NCBI RefSeq assembly: GCF_014851395.1
Contig: NW_024041150.1
Span: forward strand, 8,027,019 to 8,091,018
Direction: 5' to 3'
DNA length: 64,000 bases
Origin: Micropterus salmoides
Lineage: Eukaryota; Chordata; Actinopteri; Centrarchiformes; Centrarchidae
Shown: piece after piece, positions 57,101-64,000 of the stretch
Layout of the letters: every line of letters begins with the position of its first letter
Position numbering within the stretch: the first letter of the stretch is position 1
Translations under genes and position numbers: made by a program
The notes under the pieces: generated by a model
Seen by the model: only the letters and a program-made list of their open reading frames with translations
Database searches by the model: none
Told to the model about the DNA's origin: nothing

Positions 57101-59546
57101 GAGATCTGGGGGTCTTTACATGGTCAGTTTTTATGTTCATAGGATGTTTAGATGTAAGATAATACAGGATATCATGCTAACAGGTGCTAGAATATGAATA
57201 ACTAGAATATGCTAACTTTTAGACATATTGCCAGTCTCAGGAATGTTTTTAGTCAACTGTTTTGCTGATGTTTCAGTCTGTGAATCAGGACAAACGCTGC
57301 CCTCCATGTCTCAGTTGGTGTCTGAACACCTAACGTTTGCAGTTTCATCACCCAAACAGTAGGCCATCTGTCACTCCGCTCACTTATTCGCATTTAAATC
57401 CACTGTGATCACATCGCGGGTCTCATCTTTGTCTTTAAATATGCTGCTCAGGTAACTTTCATTTACATGTGCCATGTCGCTGTGACTTATCACAGGACTG
57501 ACTGCCAGACTACCAGTCTAGATCAGCTTAGTGGAGATGATGGGGTCCAGTATGGAGTGAGTGAACAGAAATGGAAAACAAAAAATCTCAGACAATTTTT
57601 AAAATGTTACAGATGAATGGGCCTTTTAATCAATTTTTCAAACACCCATCAGTCTCCATGCACTAGCCTCCCCACTCATGGTTCTTAACAGTGTTAATAC
57701 CCACATTATCATAAGATCAACATATTAATTTTGGGACACAATAAAAGGGCAACTTCAATTGTCTGCTACTTGAAACATACAACAGATTTCCAATTTTTAC
57801 AAAATTAAGTATAAAGCCATACATCCAGTTACTTTATTTGAGATTAATTCCATTTTCTTTTCTCTAAATGAAATACTGGACTCTGAATACATTCCAGACC
57901 ATAAGAAACGGTATGAGGAAGAGTAGAAGTTAGTCAAAGTATTGTACTTTTAGAGTTGGAAGTTGAAAAGACATTTGTGCTTTGTTGGCATTTTTGTTCC
58001 GTATTATGTACACATACACAGCCAGCATAGACAAATAAGGCATAATTTAGCTAGGGAGACGATATGAATACACAGCTAAATGTCATACAAAGCTATTCAG
58101 ATCTTTACTGTGAAGTATTTTGTCATAAATTCAGCTTTATCTTAAAGTGATGCAGAAAGGTTTGAAATGGAAAAGTTGTGCTTTGCTGAATGGCATTTAT
58201 TGTCTTGACGGTGAAGGTAGGTGATCATTTTGATCTCTTGATTGCATTGATTTATCAGCTGGGACATTGTTTTAAAATTCAGCATGTTATTGTCGTCAGT
58301 TTCTAAAATTAAACTGAATGTGGTGCATACAAGTTATTAAATACTAGCAAAGATGCATGTACCACAAACATTTTCTGTCATCAGTAAGGTTGTCTTTTGG
58401 TTTTACATCAATAAGTTTTTGGGTTATCCCCACAACGGAAAGAGTTAAACTGTTAAGTACAGAACTAGGTTTACTTTCCTGGTGCAGTAATTATTTAGGC
58501 CATTAAATGATGGTTGATGGTTTAAGAAGTGTACAGTGGTAATACAGCACAAAGTATTAAAAGTACCGCAAATATTGGTAACCTTTAAAAAAGAACAACT
58601 CTGGTTTGACAAAGATCTCCTGGCTTTAGCCCAGCAGTTATAGTCATAGATGTTCGATATCAGTGGAGGTCTGTCCATCTATAATCTCTGGATTTTGCCC
58701 AGAGTGGCAAAGACCCTTTTTAATGTTTGTACAGCTGTGTACTTAACATTGATAACTGTCCAACTAGTCTCAGAGCGAAACAAACGCCAGCAAAGGTCTG
58801 CAGACCAGTCTAGTAGATCTTTTTGAAACCAGCCCAAGAATTTATGTGCAGTCGTATTAGTCCAGTGCACGACATAGTTTGGCATCACTAGTGCAGACGG
58901 TTCTTAAGGCTTTGTGACTTACAAAAGTATTCTGTTAAAATTTCTAGGCAAACCAATCAGCAGCGAGCCCAAGAACGTTTGGATTTGTGGTCATTCGCTG
59001 GTGTACTGGGCGGAGTCACGGGCCAAGTCTCCGGAGGTAGGTATGCAGCTGGGCATGGACCCCAGCAAAGTCACCATCTGGTGGAAAGGCATCCAGGGCA
59101 TGACGTGGCCTCAGCTCCTGCCCCAGCTCCACCAGCTAAAGGTTACCTGGCCTAACCCGGACATCCTCATTATGCACCTGGGCGGTAACGACCTGAGCAC
59201 CGACAGCCCCACCGAGCTGCTGGCCTCAGTCAAGAAGGACCTGACCTCTATGCGGAGCATCTTCCCGCAGTGCATTCTTGTGTGGTCCAACATCCTCCCT
59301 CGGAGGGTGTGGCGCCACTCCGCTGACAGCCACGAAGTTGATCTGGTCCGAACCACGGTAAATCGCAGGATCCAAAACATCATCTCAGAGCTGGGCGGCA
59401 CCTCGCTGACACACGACAACATCAGGTGCGGCGCAAACACGGGTCTGTATCGGGCCGACGGCGTCCATCTATCCCCCAAAGGCATCGATGTTTTCAATCT
59501 GAACCTGCAGGATTTTCTGGAGAAGTGGGAGATGGAGGTGAACTAA
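34057..59546 (+). CDS. Chimeric gene: CSDE1-like cold-shock repeats + ZNF318-like RS region + SGNH hydrolase domain
   Basis: Exons: 34057-34779, 34989-35039, 35822-36018, 36101-36143, 37222-37347, 38317-38421, 38501-38719, 38804-38950, 39068-39334, 41490-41708, 43256-43402, 43482-43724, 44988-45164, 45250-45525, 47271-47375, 47530-47667, 48361-48468, 48851-48888, 49063-51559, 52564-52672, 58948-59546. All boundaries are GT-AG and every phase agrees, predicting about 2177 residues. The order is Gly/Pro/Trp-rich repeats (1-241), CSDE1-type cold-shock domains (about 330-1100) with a Lys/Glu coiled coil (about 750-829), an Arg/Ser domain and ZNF318-like motifs (about 1110-1978), and an SGNH hydrolase (about 1979-2177). 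It is probably a nuclear RNA-associated protein. Two adjacent genes, or an isoform ending at 60905, are possible alternatives. Confidence 0.7.
34845..34976. repeat. GTCCCGGTCCTGGGCCCGGCCCTT intronic repeat (partly duplicated at 37354-37411)
   Basis: About four units of CTTGTCCCGGTCCTGGRCCC precede the acceptor of exon 34989. The stretch 34931-34976, ending GTTGGTCATTATGTTTCCT, recurs at 37354-37411 right after the donor of exon 37222-37347, with one extra 12-bp unit. One copy was therefore moved or duplicated within the gene. Confidence 0.9.
35210..35800. repeat. Minisatellite with acceptor-like CTGCAGG/CTTCAGG units
   Basis: The intron 35040-35821 holds about 30 short units of the type GATCAGGTCTCTGCAGG, GTCAGGTCTTCAGGTCTC and TCTCTTGAGGATCAGG, up to the real acceptor TTTCTTTCAG. 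Before it, 35095-35215 has the GTACTTTTACCTTCGGTACT fish repeat (related to 41220-41320 and 62715-63000). Confidence 0.92.
36144..38316. other. Cold-shock gene introns without further genes
   Basis: Introns 36144-37221 and 37348-38316 flank exon 37222. Apart from the duplicated segment at 37354-37411 I recognise no repeat family, RNA gene or coding sequence in them. Confidence 0.5.
37222..48888 (+). CDS. CSDE1(UNR)-type cold-shock domain repeats
   Basis: Fourteen exons encode one leading cold-shock domain (FGYIEREDLEKYTFSFDAFF) and three successive two-domain units. Each unit starts with a non-canonical domain (VTLLKNDQVLINLLTDIVT, ERATYVEILPE) followed by a cold-shock-like domain (GVIISLKDSEGVIKSEEHG, GIITCLGAEEGIVNSEEHG, GIVIEFSDDSGLIKCPQ). 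The alternation and the GKRAIRI / NQAIRIKR ends match CSDE1, a cytoplasmic RNA-binding translation regulator. RNP motifs are degenerate in units 1 and 2 (EGVIKSE and LPFDV where FGFI and FFHF are expected). Unit 3 keeps LYFHMSEV. Exon 43482-43724 inserts a Lys/Glu/Arg coiled coil after unit 2. Exons 44988-45525 contain acidic KKEPGEE and IKKEP motifs, possible SUMO sites. Confidence 0.85.
39450..39645. repeat. GA/GGGA purine tract
   Basis: Simple repeats of GAGAGAGAGAGGGGAGGGAG type in intron 39335-41489. ORFs of Glu/Arg/Gly on one strand and Ser/Pro/Leu on the other are artefacts of this composition. Confidence 0.92.
40015..40410. mobile_element. Dispersed teleost repeat, non-coding
   Basis: Contains GAGGAAAGTCTTAAGCCTAC, GGAACCTGGTTCCACAGGAG, GGAACCACAAGTAACCCTGC and GGTACTATGAGCTCTTTAAG, the conserved core of a repeat found many times in teleost genomes. 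I cannot name the family from sequence alone. A diverged relative appears at about 62140-62260 (GGAGGAGAGGCCATGAAGAG). Confidence 0.65.
40430..40796 (-). mobile_element. Second copy of the hAT-like remnant (reverse orientation)
   Basis: AAAAACCTTGTTCGTTATTG at about 40700-40720 and the TGTCAATAAATGTG stretch before it are the reverse complement of sequence at 25722-25780. The segment ends CTTCGGTGCATCTCTAATG, again a hAT-like terminus. The copy is truncated and diverged and has no transposase frame. Confidence 0.55.
41215..41330. repeat. Fish AAGTACAAGTACCTGAAGTACT repeat fragment
   Basis: CTCAAGTAAAGTACAAGTAC, then CTGAAGTACTGCGCTTGAG and TAAACGTACTTGGTTCCACT, is the end of an abundant teleost interspersed repeat. 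It is non-coding and lies in the intron before exon 41490. Confidence 0.65.
41709..42930. other. Intron, AT-rich, no gene seen
   Basis: Between the exon ending at 41708 and the minisatellite at 42936 there is no recognisable coding sequence. GATAGATATTTATTAGTCCT near 41840 and its flanks look like a retroelement tail. The rest shows nothing I can name. Confidence 0.45.
42936..43235. repeat. Acceptor-derived minisatellite before exon 43256
   Basis: About ten 29-bp units (CCTTCAGACAGCRGCGCCCC, then CCTGCCAAC) with a higher-order insert CCTTTACGTTTTGTCCCTTCAG. The sequence just before the real acceptor (CCTTGACGTTTTGTTCTG, then TTTCAG at 43250-43255) is a diverged version of that insert, so each unit brings a TTCAG acceptor-like site. 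Confidence 0.92.
43725..44987. other. Intron with dispersed-repeat pieces
   Basis: Holds a diverged tRNA-type SINE head near 44381-44403 (GCGATGGCGCAATGGATAAG, similar to 61160-61183) and the interspersed repeat at 44625-44740 shared with 25480-25625. Otherwise AT-rich, no gene seen. Confidence 0.5.
45744..47062 (+). mobile_element. Decayed Tc1-like transposon
   Basis: The left end CACTACTAGTCAAAAGTTTG (from 45744, after TA) and the right end CTAAACTTTTGACTGATAGT (to 47062) form Tc1-type inverted repeats. Inside, 46240-46570 keeps stretches of a Tc1-family transposase gene in the sense orientation (GAAACTTTCTTCTGAAACTC; TTTGAGAAACAGACGCCTC; GGGATGCTGGCCTTCAGGG), but stops and deletions remove any long frame. 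A TTATTGATCCCCGAGGGG tail (46068-46085) and a SINE-like insertion (46676-46930) interrupt it. It lies in intron 45526-47270. Confidence 0.82.
46676..46930 (+). mobile_element. SINE-like insertion inside the Tc1 copy
   Basis: GGGCGGCACGGTGGTCCAGT, GGATAGCACTGTGACCCGGC, then TCTGTGTGGAGTTGGTATG and GTCTGCGTGGGTTTTCTCC is the head of a very common fish element with a tRNA-like A box. The usual B-box region is missing here (GCACTGTGACC runs straight into CGGCCTTTC). The 3' end is TGACAATAAAGTATAACC. Confidence 0.75.
47668..48850. other. Introns around exon 48361, no other feature
   Basis: Introns 47668-48360 and 48469-48850 are AT-rich and show no repeat family or RNA gene I recognise. From about this point base composition falls clearly compared with the GC-rich introns upstream. 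Confidence 0.45.
49063..52672 (+). CDS. znf318: ZNF318-like Arg/Ser-rich and proline-rich region
   Basis: The 2497-nt exon 49063-51559 starts in phase 2 after the exon ending at 48888 (GA plus G makes the Glu). It encodes a dense Arg/Ser domain (SRSRSRSRSRSRARSKSR), a helix (DELARKKRELEELNEMIAF), SILKKRPEGP, Tyr/Asp/Arg-rich PYGDRPYGDR repeats, then DDLLPHERALQDGRGFSRIV and YDKIQSLLRTIGLKLSSGDV. The last two and the SILKKR motif match vertebrate ZNF318 in sequence and order. A proline tract with a duplicated PPRRPAQSPPGPPPG follows. Exon 52564-52672 adds YNQRVLEKREQQYKEMLARR, a charged helix. The matrin-type zinc fingers of ZNF318 are not in the window. RS domains usually imply nuclear speckle location and splicing factors as partners. 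Confidence 0.72.
51560..52563. other. Intron with interspersed-repeat sequence
   Basis: 51800-52440 (GCCGGTTATAGGCTTGAGG, CATCAGGGCTAGTTTCTTG, CCATACCGCCCACGCC) reads like diverged dispersed-repeat DNA. I cannot name a family. No coding sequence seen. Confidence 0.4.
52673..58947. other. 6.3-kb AT-rich intron before the SGNH exon
   Basis: No exon-like sequence was found. Apart from the MITE-like element at 55662-56105, and a related ATTTATACTTCTCCGTTGAG start near 53023, it has no recognised repeat. Small ORFs (53600-53893, 56299-56511, 58445-58678) show no domain. The SGNH exon thus joined the gene across a large intron. Confidence 0.5.
55662..56105. mobile_element. Harbinger-like MITE
   Basis: The left end AAGGCCAATTTATACTTCTG, then CGTCAAATC, is matched by an inverted right end GACACAGAAAATTGGCCTTT (to about 56105). 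The GACGCAGA-type subterminal motif and the short non-coding interior fit PIF/Harbinger-type MITEs of fish. No transposase. Confidence 0.55.
58948..59546 (+). CDS. SGNH/GDSL hydrolase domain as terminal exon
   Basis: Acceptor TTTCTAG then GC completes the Gly codon opened at 52672, so the frame is continuous. About 199 residues follow. Block I is VWICGHSLVYWAESRA with Ser in GHS (instead of GDS); block III is IMHLGGNDLSTDS; block V is YRADGVHLSPKGIDVFN with the Asp-x-x-His pair. The catalytic Ser, Gly, Asn, Asp and His are therefore all present. The GHS variant with a KVTIWWKGIQGMTW segment resembles SGNH domains I recall from vertebrate retrotransposons (tyrosine-recombinase type) and their single-copy derivatives. 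The exon is GC-rich in an AT-rich neighbourhood, has no intron, and ends at TAA, with AATAAA at 59768. Confidence 0.85.
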
Positions 59547-59767
59547 GCCCTCGGAGAAAAGTTAAGAGGTGGATCAGTTATTTTCTGTTGTTTTTATGTT
59601 CTTTTATTTCTAATGATAGCTAGGCAGACGCATTGATTCAAGTAACTGCAGCGACTTCATTTAAGCTCATAAGTCCATCTAGAAAGTGTCCGCTCTTGTT
59701 AGCAGTTTTAGCTTACCATGTAGGAACAGCTGTTGTACATAATGAACATGTTGGTCCGTCTTGAAAC

Positions 59768-59773
59768 AATAAA
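59768..59773 (+). terminator. Poly(A) signal of the SGNH isoform
   Basis: AATAAA lies 222 bases after the SGNH stop, and a TCTGCTGTTTCTCCGTCTTT U-rich element follows within 20-40 bases. Further AATAAA hexamers near 59816 and 59989 could be alternatives. Confidence 0.6.
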
Positions 59774-60852
59774 TACGATATGAACTAATCTGCTGTTTCT
59801 CCGTCTTTCTATCTTAATAAACCCGATGTCAGAACCTACAGTTATGAACATAATTTCTAAGAAAAGTGCCCGTTAAGTAAATGTTAATGTGTGTGGAGAC
59901 ATTTTTGAAGATATACACCCATTTTTAGGTAAATGATAAACATTTTTATCAGTTTATAAACTTGCATTGTATTTGTTTTTGGTTGAAAATAAATGGTTAA
60001 GTAGATTTTTTTCTGCTGCTTCTTTTTAGTGCTTTTATTTATTTTTTTAATTGTGAGTCATATTATAAAATGTAGTATATTATCAGAATTAACATAAAGA
60101 CCAAAAAAGGACGAGACCCCCGTCCTCCACAACATTTCCCGTATATCTCAGACGAGTCAGCAGTTGTAATTTTCAAAATTCCGCTTCTTTATATGATTCA
60201 GTTATATATTAGTACCACTGTTAACAGTTGATCCATTGACCAAATGATATGACTGAAATGCTTTCATTCATTCAACATTCATTAATAAAAATAAGCATCA
60301 GTCATGAGTTGCTGGAAAGAGATGGTGAAAACATGTAAACGTGTCCTGCTTCTTCGTTGGTGGGGTACCTTGTTTTTTCAGTTACAGGTGACACTAAACA
60401 TTGAGAGATAACATCAAAAGTTATGCAGTTAATTATCCTGTGCTGGAACATGTTTACAGCAGATGAATGGACTCCCTTCACTTCTGTTGTAGACCACATG
60501 ATTAACCCCTGACAGGGTTTATTTTGTATTTATTTAAAGTTCTTTTGCAGCATGTCTCATCGTCCCACAATTTAACTTTTATGTAGTCTGGTATTTCTTA
60601 TTAGATGGTACAGAATAGAGCTGAGGGAGCATGCAACAAAGATCTGGAACTGTGGATGTTGAATTCAGTGGTTGGTGTCTTAAAGCCATCAGGAAGTAGA
60701 AAACGATATATAATTGAACCAACATTATCGAGCTGATTACTATTCATAATTATCACCCAGCACTTCCTGCAGTCTCTTTATTCTCCACTGAAGTTTCCAA
60801 GCTGTGTTGTACCTATTGGAGCCGACCAGGTGAGTTTTTGTTTTCTCTGCAG

Positions 60853-60905
60853 GTTCCAGCCTAGAGGGATCTCAGGAGGACTCCAGGACTCAGCAGGTGA
60901 ACTGA
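60853..60905 (+). CDS. Alternative in-phase terminal exon of the chimeric gene
   Basis: After the pyrimidine tract and acceptor TTTTCTCTGCAG, the sequence joins exon 52672 in the same phase as the SGNH exon (G plus GT) and reads GSSLEGSQEDSRTQQVN then TGA (60903-60905). ATTAAA at 60980-60985 with a downstream TTCTGTTTTGTCTT could end the transcript. A donor-like CAGCAG then GTGAAC (60897) could instead carry the reading into exons beyond the window, for example zinc-finger exons. Use of this exon would leave out the hydrolase. Confidence 0.45.
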
Positions 60906-63900
60906 ACGGGAACCTCTGACTCGTCTGCTCGTTCGGCGCTGCAGCAGAATCTTGTACTCTTCTACGAATATGTAGAGAAATTAAAAAATCTTAGTCCTTC
61001 TGTTTTGTCTTCCCATCCACACCACCACCACCACAGAAAACGGCATTTAATCAAAAGAGCCTCAGACTCTTCAGGGCACCAACGTCTCATAAAACAATTG
61101 TAATATATCTTCTTTTCGGACTGTATGCATAATTTAGCTTCAGAAGGTTGTTAAATGTGGGGTGGTAATGGCGCAATGGACAAGACTGTCTTTGGTGTGA
61201 GAGACCCAGGTTAACAATTACCCATTCTGCATAAATTGGTAGTCCAGCTGTGGGCACAGTGAATGTGAAGTTGATGTTATCGGAGTTGACTTACAGCTAA
61301 CGTTTTATTTACTCCACCATAGTTGGAAGATCCTGCTCGATCCCGCTGCCTTTCTGTTGTTCTGTGAGTTACACAGGGATTTTGTGTTAAAAATGTTGCC
61401 AAGGAAAGTCGATGCTGTTGCAGCAAGAACTGCCACAGCAGGTCAGTCAATCGTTCAGGGAGAAAACCAGGCCGTAATTTATTTTTCTCACCTTGGAAAA
61501 CACAAAGGTCACGTATACATAAATAACTTTAAAATCACACCTCAGCTCATAACGTAAAAAAGTAACAGCCCTTGTAAAGTCAGTTTTAATTGCACATTTA
61601 CTTTAAACAAGAGAGACGTCCACCCAGCCGCTGCAATACTGTTCATGAGTGTCTAGTGATTTATAATGTTAAAACTCATGCAAAGTGAACGCACTAAGTC
61701 CCAACAAGGTCTTTTACAATGTCCGGTTCTGTAATCCAGTCTTGGGCTGCTGAGTCATATAGCTCTATGTTGATTATTGTTATTAGTTTGACTAAGTACC
61801 AGTTTTGTTTCTCTTGGTAGGGTCCCTTCTCGTTTCCTTTTCCCATCTTCAGATTTTACTAAGTAAAAACCATTTTAGCCTAAAAACAGCCAAAAGTAAA
61901 CCACCATCTCAACCGGCAAGCTCACAGGTAAACAGAGCGTGTACCTTCAAACATGGCATCCCGTCCCAACATACACCACGGCGTGATGAACCTTCACATT
62001 CCCATTCCATTTATAATAATATAATGATAATCTTTATTTATAGAGCAATTGTGCAAATACACCATAAATGCAAGAGAAAACGTAAGAAACTAAAATAGAA
62101 GTTAAAAGTAAAGAGTTTAGTTTTCAGTCGAAACTCTGGAACAGACCTCTGCCCGAGAATCTCAACGTATGTGCTGCTGCGTATGAGACTAAAAGGTCAG
62201 CGATATAACAGGGAGGAGAGGCCATGAAGAGATTTAAAAGTAATCAATACAATTTTAATTTTTATTGTCCTCCAAGAGGATTTTATTTTTGTACATAAAA
62301 TGTACAAATCACAATAGTTTCACTGTGACACAGTGGATGAAGCAGCGCTGCGTTTTGTGTTGCATTGCAGATTCATTTAAATCTGTGGATGTTTGGATAT
62401 TTTTTTATAGATGGGAACTTGTAGCCCTTGCATGTATGTACATTTTGCTTTGTAGTTTTATATGGATGAATGCTTTGTTTTTAATGTACCTTCTGTGACT
62501 TGTGTTATTCTTTGCCTGTCTATAAAGAGAAATATGTTCTGACGCCTTTCTATCAGAACCAGCATCAACTGTTTCAGCAAGGCAGGTTTATTTGTAGAGC
62601 ACATTTCAACATCCTCATGCTGCTAATTTTTTCTGCTTCTAACATGAACTCTGAGAAAACGAGGTTCACCTGCTGCCTGATAGATCCCACCCACTGACCG
62701 GTGCCATGTCTGTATACTTCTACTGTACTACATTGGAGGGTAATGTTCTTTTTACTTTACTACATTTGACCGCTTTAGTTAAATTGCCCAACAGTTTATA
62801 AACTAATATAACTAAAGTATCTGTACTAAATTAGCTCCACCTCGACCAGCAACAATTTCAACATGCTCTGACATTTATTATTAAGTGGCCATTCTGCATA
62901 ACAAGTACTTTTACTAACTTTGTTATATAATAATACTTCAGTACTTTTACTTCAGTGAATATTCAAGATGCTGCTACTTTTGTTTATGTAGAAGATCTGA
63001 AAACTTCTTCCACTTCTGAAAAATAAAATTGAGTTGCTTGTTTCAGAATTATTCAAGTTTGTTTTTGTATATGAATATAATATAATATTGGCATTAAATA
63101 ATTTCAGACAATTTCACAAAGCACTGGTATCCTGTAGTTTGTGTTAAATTGTATTGGGACGGTTACTGAAACTGACTGGATATGGCACAGCTCCACCTAA
63201 AATATGTTTCACCAGCCGCCACTGGGTATGCCACACCTGTGAGGTGGATGGATTATCTCGGCAAAGGAGAAGTGCTCACTAACACAGATTTAGACAGATT
63301 TGTGAACAATATTTAAGAGAAATAGGGCTTTTGTGTACATAGAGAAAGTCTTAGATCTTTGAGTTCAGCTCATGATGAATGGGGGCAAAAACAAAAGTGT
63401 TAAGTTTATAATTTTGTTGAGTGTATAATGAAGAAATTGATTACACAAATTTCAGTTTCCGAGAGATGTTTTAACTCCTTGAAAGTCTGAGAGAAACAGC
63501 ACATTTGAAAATTTCCAATCGTATGACATGGTGTGCAAACTATACCATAGCTTAGCAGCACAACCCGTACCAGAGAGGGACTGGGGCGGTGGAGCGTACA
63601 GAGCAGGGAGATTGCGGAGCAACCGGCCCTCTGCGGACGGTCGCTGATCGTTCCCTCTGGCTGGATGAAGTCTGACGCTCCGCCTGTTCCATGACGATAG
63701 AGAAATATAGAGATTTATGGCAATAAAGCATGCTGTCATTATATTCCCCCAAAATGTTCCAAATCATGCTTTTAGGGGAGCTGATGTCTTATTAAGAGGA
63801 GATAAGCTCCCCTTGGCTCCCCCATAGTTCGCACTCTGGCATAACATCTGCTGAGGAAGATCATGATATTATTGAAAGCTCCAGAGCAGCTACTAAATGT

Positions 63901-64000
63901 GTTTAACTGTGAATATGTTGTGTTGATCCTGTAGTGGGTGGTTCTCCACCAGAAATTTTTGAGAAATAAAGACTTCATTTCCTGCATTCTGGAGAAATGT
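60906..64000. other. AT-rich, repeat-derived 3' flank
   Basis: A tRNA-type SINE head lies at about 61155-61240 (GGTAATGGCGCAATGGACAA, GTGTGAGAGACCCAGGTT). A fish dispersed repeat spans about 62010-62260. The ACTGTACTACATTGGAGG repeat lies at 62715-63010. A small inverted repeat (AGGGGAGCT at 63774-63782, AGCTCCCCT at 63805-63813) lies within transposon-like DNA at 63540-63840. Short ORFs such as 61357-61557 and 62265-62498 have no recognisable domain. No gene seen. Confidence 0.5.

Overview
The window is nuclear DNA of a vertebrate, almost certainly a ray-finned (probably percomorph) fish. Coding sequence is split into many short exons with GT-AG introns. The introns carry typical teleost repeats: a Tc1-like transposon, tRNA-type SINE pieces, an ACTACAAAG-type degenerate array and hAT/Harbinger-like ends. 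No prokaryotic feature is present. All identifications rest on reading translations against families I know; no search was run.

Layout. (1) 788-30585, + strand: the 3' four-fifths of CUL9 (PARC), about 40 exons. These cover the region before the DOC domain, the DOC domain, the cullin body, the winged-helix/neddylation region, an RBR (RING1-IBR-RING2) E3 module, an Ariadne-like tail and an acidic C-terminus. The 5' part lies before the window. Several CUL9 introns have become tandem arrays. The largest (5926-13778) is built from the end of the preceding exon plus its splice donor. Exons between 18128 and 19437 contain a cluster of single-base losses. (2) 30586-34056: CUL9 3'UTR and intergenic DNA, a weak minus-strand exon pair, and a CpG-rich promoter. 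(3) 34057-59546, + strand: one continuous, phase-compatible chain of 21 exons predicting about 2177 residues. In order it encodes a Gly/Pro/Trp-rich N-terminus, a series of CSDE1(UNR)-type cold-shock domains with a charged coiled-coil insert, an Arg/Ser domain with ZNF318-like motifs, and a last exon that is a complete SGNH/GDSL hydrolase domain. A second in-phase terminal exon lies at 60853-60905. (4) 60906-64000: AT-rich, repeat-derived, no gene seen.

Context. In mammals CUL9 and ZNF318 are close neighbours (human 6p21.1), so the order CUL9 then a ZNF318-like gene fits conserved synteny. The unexpected parts are the cold-shock repeats fused upstream and the transposon-type SGNH domain fused downstream. 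This chimeric gene is the best candidate for something undescribed. The second theme is tandem repeats seeded on splice sites, including one 828-base array intron that is open in frame with both flanking exons.
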